64,000 bases of DNA from a virus: positions 1 to 64,000 of the IMG/VR virus record IMGVR_UViG_3300028590_000011, one strand, 5' to 3'. Both the position numbers and the translations under genes were made by a program. Below are positions 29,420 to 36,370 of this stretch, one piece after another. The notes under the pieces are model-generated. The model saw nothing but the letters and a program-made list of their open reading frames with translations. It was not told the DNA's origin and did no database searches. Each line of letters starts with the position of its first letter. Position 1 is the stretch's first letter.

Positions 29420-30096
29420 GCGAGCTGACGGATCAGATCGAGAAGGCTCTCGCCAAGCTCTCCGAGATGAACCCAGGCGAGGTGGTCGATGCCACCGACA
29501 TCAAGGGCGTGACCGACCAGGACACTATGCCTGGGTTCCAGGAGTACATCTCCAAGGAGAGCATGAAGACGATGCGTCGTCTCTACCGGCGCTTCGCCGG
29601 TTCTCCAGAGTTCGAGTCCTCGCAAGAGGCTCTGGACAAGACCGAGGACGCCTGCATCAAGGAGTTCTCCAAGTTGTGCGCCTCCTCTCTCGCGGACGGC
29701 ATCCTCGTCGGTCAGGGCAAGATCGGCCCGGTCCGCAAGGCTGCCTTCTTCAAGAAGACGGGCGAGGTGTTCGACAAGGAGGGCTTCCGCTCGGAGTCCA
29801 ACCTCTTCGTGCTCAGCGCTCAGGATGAGTTCGACTTCAACGAGGCCATCGAGCGGTACTTCCGGATGTCGATCACCGTTATGGCGTCTTCGACCGGCTT
29901 CGCTGGCCCGACGTTGACCATGATCTCTGGCCTCGGCCAGACGCACCACAAGGTCTGGGATCTGTGGTTGCTGGCTGCCAACTCCACCTGCGTGGGGCTC
30001 TACGCCTCTGGGTTGATCATCGGCAAGGAGTGGGCCGAACAGGATGTCCTCGCGGGCATCATGAGCGCCACGGCTGCGGTGGAGGAGAGCGAGTGA
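29416..30096 (+). CDS. Hypothetical helical protein (family A)
   Basis: The product has 226 residues, acidic and helical. Near the C terminus a small-residue helix (CVGLYASGLIIGKEWAEQDVL) resembles those in the neighbouring small genes. The middle has ITVMASSTGFAGPTLTM. It could be soluble or membrane-peripheral. Function unknown; coupled by GTGA to the next gene. Confidence 0.6.
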   Translation: MSELTDQIEKALAKLSEMNPGEVVDATDIKGVTDQDTMPGFQEYISKESMKTMRRLYRRFAGSPEFESSQEALDKTEDACIKEFSKLCASSLADGILVGQGKIGPVRKAAFFKKTGEVFDKEGFRSESNLFVLSAQDEFDFNEAIERYFRMSITVMASSTGFAGPTLTMISGLGQTHHKVWDLWLLAANSTCVGLYASGLIIGKEWAEQDVLAGIMSATAAVEESE

Positions 30097-30335
30097 ACGA
30101 CACCAACCTCCGCAAGTCGAACGAGATCGGCTACATCGCCTCGATCACTACCGAGCAGGCGGTGAACTGCGCGCTGAACCTGTGCTCAGCCGCGCTCCGG
30201 CACTACAAGGTCGATGAGATCGCGGAGCTGTCGGAGCGGAAACAACAGAACCTGATCGCCATGGTGAACCGGACGCTGAAGGCGCTCGGCATCAAGGAGA
30301 TCACCGTCGAATGGAGAGAGGAAGTGTCGGCGTGA
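30093..30335 (+). CDS. Hypothetical small protein
   Basis: The product has 80 residues from a GTG at 30093 in the upstream TGA. Helical (EQAVNCALNLCSAALRHYKV, MVNRTLKALGIKE). No motif. The GTG start of the next gene overlaps its stop. Confidence 0.62.
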   Translation: MNDTNLRKSNEIGYIASITTEQAVNCALNLCSAALRHYKVDEIAELSERKQQNLIAMVNRTLKALGIKEITVEWREEVSA

Positions 30336-31111
30336 GCAGCTTGTACGCGGCGAGCGAGGACTTCAAGAACGAGATCCGTGCGAGGAAAGAACACTGGGTG
30401 CATCAGCACCCTGAAGCAACCGATCTACCCGTCCACGTGTTCCCCTTTAGGGGAGGAGACCGCGTGGGCGAGGCGCTTCTGGCTGATCCTCACAAGCTCA
30501 TCGATCTGGCACGGGCCATGGCGTTCGGCACCGCTGCCGATGAGATCATTCTCCTCGCGGAGACCTACACCACTCCGCTTCCCGAGAACCCCAAGACAGA
30601 GATGCCTTGGGAGTCCGGTGAGCTGGAGTTCATGGCCAACGAGTACCCCGAGTCTCTGGAGCAGGGGTGGGTCGCTGAGGCGATCACTGTCATGGCCGTG
30701 AACCGCGATGGTGTGGCCTACAACGGGATGTTCCCGTTCCGAGTCGAAGGTGACACGGTCATCTGGGACGAGGAAGCCGAAGCGGGCACAGAGATCCCGA
30801 TGGATCAGGTCGCAGGCGCGATGCAGATGCTCATGGAGATCATGAACTCCCCGCATCTGGTGCAGGCGCTGGAGAACTCGATCGGCAAGGAGCTGATCGA
30901 CGCCCTGCTGGGGCCTGATGGGGAGAAGGAGATGGTTGCACGCGACTTCGCGACCATCTCCTTCTGCATGGAGCAGGGCCTGGCCGACGCAGCGATGCTG
31001 GCGGGCAAGCCTGGCACCGAGCGTGTCGAGCTGATCAAGAAGCTGATGGAGCAGCCCTCCATCAAGGAGAAGTACAAGGCGGTCGTGATCGACCCCGAGG
31101 ACAACGAGTAG
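30332..31111 (+). CDS. Hypothetical protein
   Basis: The product has 259 residues from a GTG at 30332. It is acidic and helical in its second half (AMQMLMEIMNSPHLVQAL, EQGLADAAMLAGKPGTERV). No domain is recognised. A hairpin terminator overlaps its stop codon, so it ends a transcription unit. Confidence 0.64.
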   Translation: MSSLYAASEDFKNEIRARKEHWVHQHPEATDLPVHVFPFRGGDRVGEALLADPHKLIDLARAMAFGTAADEIILLAETYTTPLPENPKTEMPWESGELEFMANEYPESLEQGWVAEAITVMAVNRDGVAYNGMFPFRVEGDTVIWDEEAEAGTEIPMDQVAGAMQMLMEIMNSPHLVQALENSIGKELIDALLGPDGEKEMVARDFATISFCMEQGLADAAMLAGKPGTERVELIKKLMEQPSIKEKYKAVVIDPEDNE

Positions 31112-31129
31112 CCCGTCTCTGGACGGGCT
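31110..31129 (+). terminator. Hairpin terminator
   Basis: An 8-base stem (AGCCCGTC / GACGGGCT) with a 4-base loop overlaps the stop at 31109-31111 and is followed by TTCTTCAT. Confidence 0.7.
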
Positions 31130-31154
31130 TTCTTCATATCTGGATAGGAGAACA

Positions 31155-31508
31155 GTGGAAACCGAAGACATCCGCGAGGCGATCGAGAAGGTCGAGCGCG
31201 AGCACGAGGCGATGACGCAGGACCAGCGGAAGGCGGCTGCTCAGCGGGCGCTCGATGACCTCGGCATCACTCAGGAGCACCTGGCCGAGTTCGAGTTCAT
31301 GAAGAAGTGCTACGAGGAGGCGGCGACCGGAGACCAGCTTCCTCCGGAGATGCTGAAGGTCAGCAGGAACGGTCTGCGTCTCTTCGAGTCCTACATGCAG
31401 GCCGAGGCCGTCAGCCACGGGGAGATCAAGGACCTCGAATCCTTCACATTCGGGATCATCATGGGTCTCTGCATCGGAGCGGAGATGGTGGAGCGGCGTC
31501 ATGCCTGA
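31155..31508 (+). CDS. Small acidic helical protein (family A)
   Basis: The product has 117 residues from a GTG at 31155, with ATAGGAG upstream. It ends with a small-residue helix (ESFTFGIIMGLCIGAEMVERR), like those of the genes at 28962, 29416, 31501 and 31925. Unknown function. Confidence 0.62.
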   Translation: METEDIREAIEKVEREHEAMTQDQRKAAAQRALDDLGITQEHLAEFEFMKKCYEEAATGDQLPPEMLKVSRNGLRLFESYMQAEAVSHGEIKDLESFTFGIIMGLCIGAEMVERRHA

Positions 31509-31932
31509 CACCTACAGCAACCCGTTCGAGGGGATCAGCACGAACTCCACAGCTGAGGAGCTGGAGGCTGCCTCTGCGAAGGCCGAGGAGATGCTGAACA
31601 ACCTCGACCCGGAGAAGCAGGAGTGGCTGAAGGAGTACGTCCTGGAGAAGGCCGGTCTGTCCGAAGACGACGCTGGGATGGGTCAGGTCATGATCGAGAC
31701 CTTTCTCCAAGTCTGGGACGGGCTCAACGAGCCTGGCGCGGAGACGGAAGACATCTACGGCGTCTCCGAAGGCGCGATGCAGATGTTCCACGCCTTCCTC
31801 ATCATGCACGGCGCGCACATCGAAGACCTGAAGGGGATGAGTCTCCACGAGGCCTTCGCAATCGGCGCGGTCATCGGGCTCGCCCATGGGCTTCAGGTCC
31901 AGTTGGCCGCAGAAGAGGTCGCGGATGAGTGA
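31501..31932 (+). CDS. Small acidic helical protein (family A)
   Basis: The product has 143 residues, rich in Glu, with EWLKEYVLEKAGLSED in the first half and the small-residue helix EAFAIGAVIGLAHGLQVQLA near the C terminus. It overlaps the previous gene by 8 bases. Unknown function. Confidence 0.62.
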   Translation: MPDTYSNPFEGISTNSTAEELEAASAKAEEMLNNLDPEKQEWLKEYVLEKAGLSEDDAGMGQVMIETFLQVWDGLNEPGAETEDIYGVSEGAMQMFHAFLIMHGAHIEDLKGMSLHEAFAIGAVIGLAHGLQVQLAAEEVADE

Positions 31933-32224
31933 GTGGCGCAAGGTGCCGAGCACCGCTCTGGAGCTCATGAACGATGTGCGTCAGCGCATCTGGGATGCCG
32001 TCCAGAGAACCAGTGGCCCCGAGGAGATGAGCGAAGCGATCGGTCTCGATTACAAGACGGCAGCTGAGCACACCAAGCAGACCCTGCTCGCGCTGTCGGA
32101 CTGGCTTGCAGGTAAGGAGATGCCTCCCACGGAGGACAACGGAATGACCATGTCCGTCATCTACCTGCTGGGTTTCGCTGCCGGACACCGCTACGCGCAG
32201 GAGGACGACCACGAGGAGGACTGA
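31925..32224 (+). CDS. Small helical protein (family A)
   Basis: The product has 99 residues from the ATG at 31925. A small-residue helix near the C terminus (VIYLLGFAAGHRYAQEDD) matches the pattern of the neighbours. Helical, with LELMNDVRQRIWDAVQR near the N terminus. Unknown. Confidence 0.6.
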   Translation: MSEWRKVPSTALELMNDVRQRIWDAVQRTSGPEEMSEAIGLDYKTAAEHTKQTLLALSDWLAGKEMPPTEDNGMTMSVIYLLGFAAGHRYAQEDDHEED

Positions 32225-32397
32225 TGCCCAAGCGCAGGATGAAGGGCGGTGACGAGCGCGACGCGTTCACACGTTGGCGTCACTACCTCCACTGGCGTCC
32301 TGGTGAACGCAAAGCGATCAAGGCTCGCGCCAACAGGCGTGAGCGACGTACGGAACGTCAGCGACTTGCTGACGACAACAGAAGAGGAGAGCAATGA
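32224..32397 (+). CDS. Small basic protein (MKGGDERDAF family)
   Basis: The product has 57 residues from the ATG at 32224. It reads KGGDERDAFTRWRHYLHW then a long Arg-rich tail (RANRRERRTERQR). Very similar small basic proteins occur across actinophages under the 'KGGDE-DAF' signature. It may bind nucleic acid. Overlaps the next start by ATGA. Confidence 0.65.
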   Translation: MPKRRMKGGDERDAFTRWRHYLHWRPGERKAIKARANRRERRTERQRLADDNRRGEQ

Positions 32398-32624
32398 GCC
32401 TGAACCACGCGGTTGTCGAGGTGTTGCATCACGCACCGGACGACAGCCTCACCGACCAGGCCGACATGGTTGTCGGCAAGGTCAAGGACCTGATCCGGAA
32501 CCCCGAGGTCAGGCGTCAGGTATACATCGAGGCCACCGAGACAGTCGACGGCCTCTCCATGATGGAGATCCACACCGTGTTGGACTCCCTGATCGAAGTG
32601 TTGGGAGATGCAGATGGCGACTAA
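32394..32624 (+). CDS. Small acidic hypothetical protein
   Basis: The product has 76 residues. Two helices (DMVVGKVKDLI, MMEIHTVLDSLIEVLG) and an acidic end (GDADGD). It precedes the ParB-fold gene; its end overlaps that gene's start by 11 bases. Confidence 0.62.
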   Translation: MSLNHAVVEVLHHAPDDSLTDQADMVVGKVKDLIRNPEVRRQVYIEATETVDGLSMMEIHTVLDSLIEVLGDADGD

Positions 32625-33516
32625 CCGTCGCGCGCCGGACCCGAAGGTTGGATACGAGACCTGGACCCCGGCCAACGCTGAGAACGCGCTCAGCAAGAAC
32701 GAGATCAACCGCAACATCCGCCGCTCGCGGGTGGAGCAGTACCAGCGGGACATGGAGAACGGGGACTGGAACCCCCACTCCGCACCGATCGTGTTCGACT
32801 CCACCGGAAAGCTGATCGACGGTCAGCACCGGCTCACCGCGCAGGTCAACGCGAACATCACCATCCGCTGGATGGTGGTCCGCGAGGTCCCCCCGGAGAC
32901 CCAGACGGTGATGGACACCGGCGCTGGTCGCTCGGTGGCTGACCTGCTGTCCTTCGGCGGGGAGAAGAAGGCTGGTCTCCTCGTTGCTGTTACCCGACTC
33001 GTGCATCTGGTGATCGAGAAGGGGATGCAGGGCTCGCGGTACTCCCAGTCGGCGTCGGAAGTGCTCCGCACTCTGGAGGAGCACCCCGAGATCCGGGTGT
33101 CCGTGGACATCTGCGACTGGTTCAACCGCACACGGATGGTGATGATCACGCCTTCCGTGATCGGGTGCGCGCACTGGATGATCTCCCAGGTGAACGGTCG
33201 CGAAGAGGCCGACGCCTTCATCCACCGCATCGGCACGCTGACCAATGAGAAGGAGGGCTCTCCGGTCCTCGCGCTCGCGCGTCGCGTGAACGAGATCAAG
33301 CGCAACCAGCAGCGAGTCCACGGGCGCGACATGCTCAACCTCGTCATCAAGGCGTGGAACTACGACGCCGAAGGCAAGCGGGTCGGCAAACTCTCGCTCT
33401 ACTCCAAGACCGGTGAGTACAAGCTCCTGGAGGTCAAGAAGCGGCTCGTGCCGCTGGAGGAGCCCGAGGACCACACCGAGGACCAGCAGGACGAGGTCAC
33501 GGAGGAGTCCGCGTAG
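32614..33516 (+). CDS. ParB/sulfiredoxin-fold nuclease-like protein
   Basis: The product has 300 residues. The second ATG (32614) has a GGGAG six bases upstream. The ParB/Srx signature IDGQHRLTA is at about residues 68-76, with a preceding APIVFD strand. Many phage ParB-like proteins are DNA-binding or nuclease-like (some hydrolyse ATP or cut DNA); none of the partition partners is present. An acidic C terminus (EEPEDHTEDQQDEV) ends the protein. The fold is clear; the role is inferred. Confidence 0.8.
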   Translation: MATNRRAPDPKVGYETWTPANAENALSKNEINRNIRRSRVEQYQRDMENGDWNPHSAPIVFDSTGKLIDGQHRLTAQVNANITIRWMVVREVPPETQTVMDTGAGRSVADLLSFGGEKKAGLLVAVTRLVHLVIEKGMQGSRYSQSASEVLRTLEEHPEIRVSVDICDWFNRTRMVMITPSVIGCAHWMISQVNGREEADAFIHRIGTLTNEKEGSPVLALARRVNEIKRNQQRVHGRDMLNLVIKAWNYDAEGKRVGKLSLYSKTGEYKLLEVKKRLVPLEEPEDHTEDQQDEVTEESA

Positions 33517-33525
33517 TACCAACCT

Positions 33526-33559
33526 GAGGGGGCCTCTCCCCATGGGGAGAGGCCCCCTC
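33526..33559 (+). terminator. Strong hairpin terminator
   Basis: A 16-base perfect stem (GAGGGGGCCTCTCCCC / GGGGAGAGGCCCCCTC) closes with an AT loop, beginning 9 bases after the ParB-fold stop. There is no long T-run. It shares the AGGGGGCC core with hairpins at 35935 and 51111. Confidence 0.75.
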
Positions 33560-33574
33560 GTGCATAGGAGAATC

Positions 33575-33982
33575 ATGAACGACACGATCGATGAGTTGGA
33601 GAAGTCCATCGCCACCATGCAACGGCAGATGGCGCTGCTGAAGCGTCTGCCGATGGAGGACGAGTTCTCGTTGGGAACCGTCATTCGGTACAGGCACTCG
33701 GAACGAGCGGACTGGACATACTTCGTCAAGAGCAAGACGAGCATGTGGTCAAGGCCAACTGTGGTCCAGCACTACTACTGGGGTCAGGTTACGGCCATGA
33801 TGAAGAACGCCATCGAGGTGGAGATCAGCACTGGCTGGAACAACCTTCTCGCTGACCCGAAGCCCACTGTGGAGATCTCTCACGACGGCGCTCGCTTCGT
33901 CCTGACCGACACCGTGACTGGCGACACCTGGGAACGCAAGGGCTCCAAGTGGAAGTTGGTCGAGGAGGATGAGGACGAGTGA
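33575..33982 (+). CDS. Hypothetical protein
   Basis: The product has 135 residues from the ATG at 33575 with AGGAGAATC upstream. The N-terminal coiled coil (IDELEKSIATMQRQMALL) is followed by a beta-rich body (DWTYFVKSKTS, ARFVLTDTVTG). Coupled to the next gene by GTGA. Confidence 0.66.
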   Translation: MNDTIDELEKSIATMQRQMALLKRLPMEDEFSLGTVIRYRHSERADWTYFVKSKTSMWSRPTVVQHYYWGQVTAMMKNAIEVEISTGWNNLLADPKPTVEISHDGARFVLTDTVTGDTWERKGSKWKLVEEDEDE

Positions 33983-34236
33983 GGTTCGCCGTCACCTTCG
34001 GGCAGCGCTACTACAGCGAGGAGCACCCGATCTCACCCGAGATCAAGGGGAACTCCTACTACGTCATCGAGGCGGATGACGAGATGTCCGCTCGCAAGGA
34101 AGCCCACGACATCTTCGATGGTCGCTGGGCCTTCATCTACGAGCTGGAGGAGTTCCAGCCGCAGATCGTGAAGTGGGATCTGGAAGAAGTACAACTCAAC
34201 CAAGGAGAGCAAGATGGACGCACCCAAACTGAATGA
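33979..34236 (+). CDS. Small hypothetical protein
   Basis: The product has 85 residues from a GTG at 33979 overlapping the upstream TGA. Beta-alpha type (RFAVTFGQRYY, YYVIEADDEMSARKEAHD). The C terminus overlaps the next gene's start by 23 bases. No domain is recognised. Confidence 0.62.
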   Translation: MRFAVTFGQRYYSEEHPISPEIKGNSYYVIEADDEMSARKEAHDIFDGRWAFIYELEEFQPQIVKWDLEEVQLNQGEQDGRTQTE

Positions 34237-34690
34237 GAAGCTCATCATGGAGATCTGGGACTGGATCTCCTTCAAGGCCGGTACCGATGGTTTCCCGGCC
34301 TACAACCAGGGGACCTGGCACACCACGGAGATGTTGATGGACGAAGTGCTGGAGGTCACGCTCGCCCGCGAGCCGGAGTACCAGCACGGCGTGGCCTCGT
34401 ACCAGGAGGGCTACTGCGGCACCGCCTGCTGTGTCGCCGGGTACGCCCTGTTGGAGAACACGAACCCGAAGACCGGGCAACTCCTCGAAGGCACCAAGGT
34501 GACCAACGTCGAAGGCGAGGATGTGATCATCAACTACGACACTCGTGACTGGTGGGCGCTCGGCGCGCACAAGCTCGGCCTCACCGACGAGGAGGCCACG
34601 AGCATCTTCAGCGGAGACAACAAGATCGAGGATGTCCGGGCCAAGTTCAACAAGGTGCTCGCGGCTCGTGGATCGGCGCTGCGGCTGTGA
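34214..34690 (+). CDS. CGTACCVAGY-motif protein, copy 1
   Basis: The product has 158 residues. The motif YCGTACCVAGYALL is at about residues 67-80. It resembles the CGTxACIAG motif of a conserved family of unknown function found in phages and bacteria. Flanking sequence (IWDWISFKAGTDGFPAYNQ, RDWWALGAHKLGLTDEEA) is shared with the next gene. The cysteine cluster may bind metal or form disulfides. AAGGAGAG precedes the start. Confidence 0.7.
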   Translation: MDAPKLNEKLIMEIWDWISFKAGTDGFPAYNQGTWHTTEMLMDEVLEVTLAREPEYQHGVASYQEGYCGTACCVAGYALLENTNPKTGQLLEGTKVTNVEGEDVIINYDTRDWWALGAHKLGLTDEEATSIFSGDNKIEDVRAKFNKVLAARGSALRL

Positions 34691-35196
34691 GCGCGCTGCC
34701 GAAGATGGACCTGAAGAAGGTCCAAGAGGTCTGGGACTGGATCGAGTTCAAGGCCGGAGTCGACGGTGAGCCAGCCTGGAACCAGGAGCATTGGGCAACG
34801 GTTATCACCACTGACGAGGAAGCGCAGAACAGCCTCCGTAGCGCTGCACGCGACGAAGTCGTCCGTGTTCACGGAGTGAACCTCTTCGAGGAAGAGTACT
34901 GCGGCACGGCCTGCTGCGTCGCTGGCTATGTCCTGAAGGACAAGACCGACTTCACGTACGTCAAGGAGAGCGGCTTCCCATCTCCGATTCTGTTGGTGGG
35001 CGAGAAGGTCTTCAACGTCGAAGACGAGTACATGATCATTGAGGATGAGCGCGACTGGGAGTACTACGCCGCGTTCGCGCTGGGCATCACCTTGGAGGAA
35101 GCCAACAAGCTCTTCGGTGGGTGCAACACCGCAGAAGAGATCAAGGCGCTCTTCAACGAGTTCCTGGAGAAGCGCGGAGAGGCGATGCGACTGTGA
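34687..35196 (+). CDS. CGTACCVAGY-motif protein, copy 2 (tandem paralogue)
   Basis: The product has 169 residues from a GTG at 34687 that overlaps the first copy's stop. It shares VWDWIEFKAGVDGEPAWNQ, EYCGTACCVAGYVL and RDWEYYAAFALGITLEEANK with copy 1, and both end with a small hydrophobic C terminus (LRL/MRL). The copies are tandem duplicates that have diverged. Function unknown. Confidence 0.7.
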   Translation: MSALPKMDLKKVQEVWDWIEFKAGVDGEPAWNQEHWATVITTDEEAQNSLRSAARDEVVRVHGVNLFEEEYCGTACCVAGYVLKDKTDFTYVKESGFPSPILLVGEKVFNVEDEYMIIEDERDWEYYAAFALGITLEEANKLFGGCNTAEEIKALFNEFLEKRGEAMRL

Positions 35197-35354
35197 TCCT
35201 CTACCACTACAACAAGGACGATCCGTTCGATACGGACAACGTTCTCTGCCGCCACAAGCCGGAGGACGGCGAGACCGTGGGCGTCACTCAGCGGAGTGAG
35301 GACGTAACCTGTCCCGACTGCCTGGTGAGGGTTCTCGGGGAGGCGATCACATGA
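35193..35354 (+). CDS. Small hypothetical protein
   Basis: The product has 53 residues from a GTG at 35193. It has a C...H...C...C arrangement (VLCRHKPED, VTCPDCLV) consistent with one zinc. Coupled to neighbours on both sides. Confidence 0.62.
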   Translation: MILYHYNKDDPFDTDNVLCRHKPEDGETVGVTQRSEDVTCPDCLVRVLGEAIT

Positions 35355-35542
35355 GCAATATCGTTGTGTACAGCGACCGTGGCGTGAACGTCTGGGCGAA
35401 GGCGTACGCGTCTCGCGATGAGGCTGTCGCCTTCGCTTCTCAGATCGAGCCAGAAGTCGTCTTGCAGGACTTTGGCTACAAGCTGGGCGGCGTCTCCGAG
35501 AACGGCCTCAGAGTCATCGAGATCTTCGAGGAGCGACCATGA
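35351..35542 (+). CDS. Small hypothetical protein
   Basis: The product has 63 residues. A beta-alpha start (NIVVYSDRGVNVWAKAY) is followed by a helix (DEAVAFASQI) and a final strand. No family is recognised. Coupled by 4-base overlaps. Confidence 0.62.
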   Translation: MSNIVVYSDRGVNVWAKAYASRDEAVAFASQIEPEVVLQDFGYKLGGVSENGLRVIEIFEERP

Positions 35543-35832
35543 TGTTCGGGCCGGTGTTGGTCACCGGTGCCGTGCACGACGTGGAGATCGGTTTCTGGGA
35601 GATCGGTCGAACTGAAGCTCTGAAGGACCCGACTGCACCTGACGACGAGGTGCATGTCTACGAGTACAACATCAAGTCCAAGAAGCGCCTCACCGACGAG
35701 GTGGAGATCTTCGAGGGTCTGGTGGAGCATCGTTACGGCGACGGCTGGATGGTGCTGATGTACAAGGTCCTGTCGGATGCCTTGGGTGTGGAGGCGAGTC
35801 TGGAACTCTCCACACCCGGTCCTGGCAGCTAG
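35539..35832 (+). CDS. Hypothetical protein (last gene of rightward arm)
   Basis: The product has 97 residues. It is beta-rich (VLVTGAVHDVEIGFWEIG) with an acidic centre. It ends 103 bases before the bidirectional terminator. The first two codons are both ATG; either could be used. Unknown. Confidence 0.62.
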   Translation: MMFGPVLVTGAVHDVEIGFWEIGRTEALKDPTAPDDEVHVYEYNIKSKKRLTDEVEIFEGLVEHRYGDGWMVLMYKVLSDALGVEASLELSTPGPGS

Positions 35833-35934
35833 GTAAGAACGGGCAGTGGTGCAGGCTGCTGCTGCATGTGATCCAGATCTCTGCCCGTCACCGTGTGACA
35901 ACTGAATAGGGACCCTCTCTCCGTCCCAAGCCCC

Positions 35935-35980
35935 AAGGGGGCCTCTCATCTCAGCTTCGGCTGGGGTGGGAGGCCCCCTT
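35935..35980. terminator. Bidirectional terminator between convergent arms
   Basis: An 11-base outer stem (AAGGGGGCCTC / GAGGCCCCCTT) and inner CAGC-TTCG-GCTG tip. It lies between the last rightward gene and the last leftward virion gene. On the plus strand it is followed by GGCCTTTCTGCGTTT, the same tail as at 28911-28925. Confidence 0.8.
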
Positions 35981-36007
35981 CGTGGGCCTTTCTGCGTTTC
36001 TGGACCT

Positions 36008-36370
36008 TTATCCGAAGGAGATGGCCAGATCGCCCTGGTACAGGATGTAGCCGAAGCCGTTGAGGATAGTGACCTTCTCAGGCAGTCGCGCGTACGCCCG
36101 GAGTCGTCCAGCAGTGGCAGCTGAGTTCACCCCGAAGTGGGTGATCTGTGTCTGAACCAGCCCGGTGAAGCGAGCGTCCGACAGCGACCAGATGGACCTG
36201 TTAGCTGGGTCAGTGAAGGACACCTGCGCGCGGACATAGCCGCCTCCGGAGATCTCGCAGTTGCCTACGCCCGCCAGTCCGGGGGTGTCGTAGTGCAGGG
36301 AGATCCAGGCTCCGTCAGCGACCTCCTGGAGCCATTCGTGCACCTGGTCGTCGGTGAAGCTGCCGTCCAT
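36008..36370 (-). CDS. Hypothetical virion protein (tail end)
   Basis: The product has 120 residues from the ATG at 36370, inside the stop of the preceding tail gene; a GTG at 36373 is also possible. It is beta-rich with Gly, Thr and Asn. Last gene of the leftward virion operon, so a tail-tip or host-contact component is plausible. No domain is recognised. Confidence 0.66.
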   Translation of the reverse strand: MDGSFTDDQVHEWLQEVADGAWISLHYDTPGLAGVGNCEISGGGYVRAQVSFTDPANRSIWSLSDARFTGLVQTQITHFGVNSAATAGRLRAYARLPEKVTILNGFGYILYQGDLAISFG

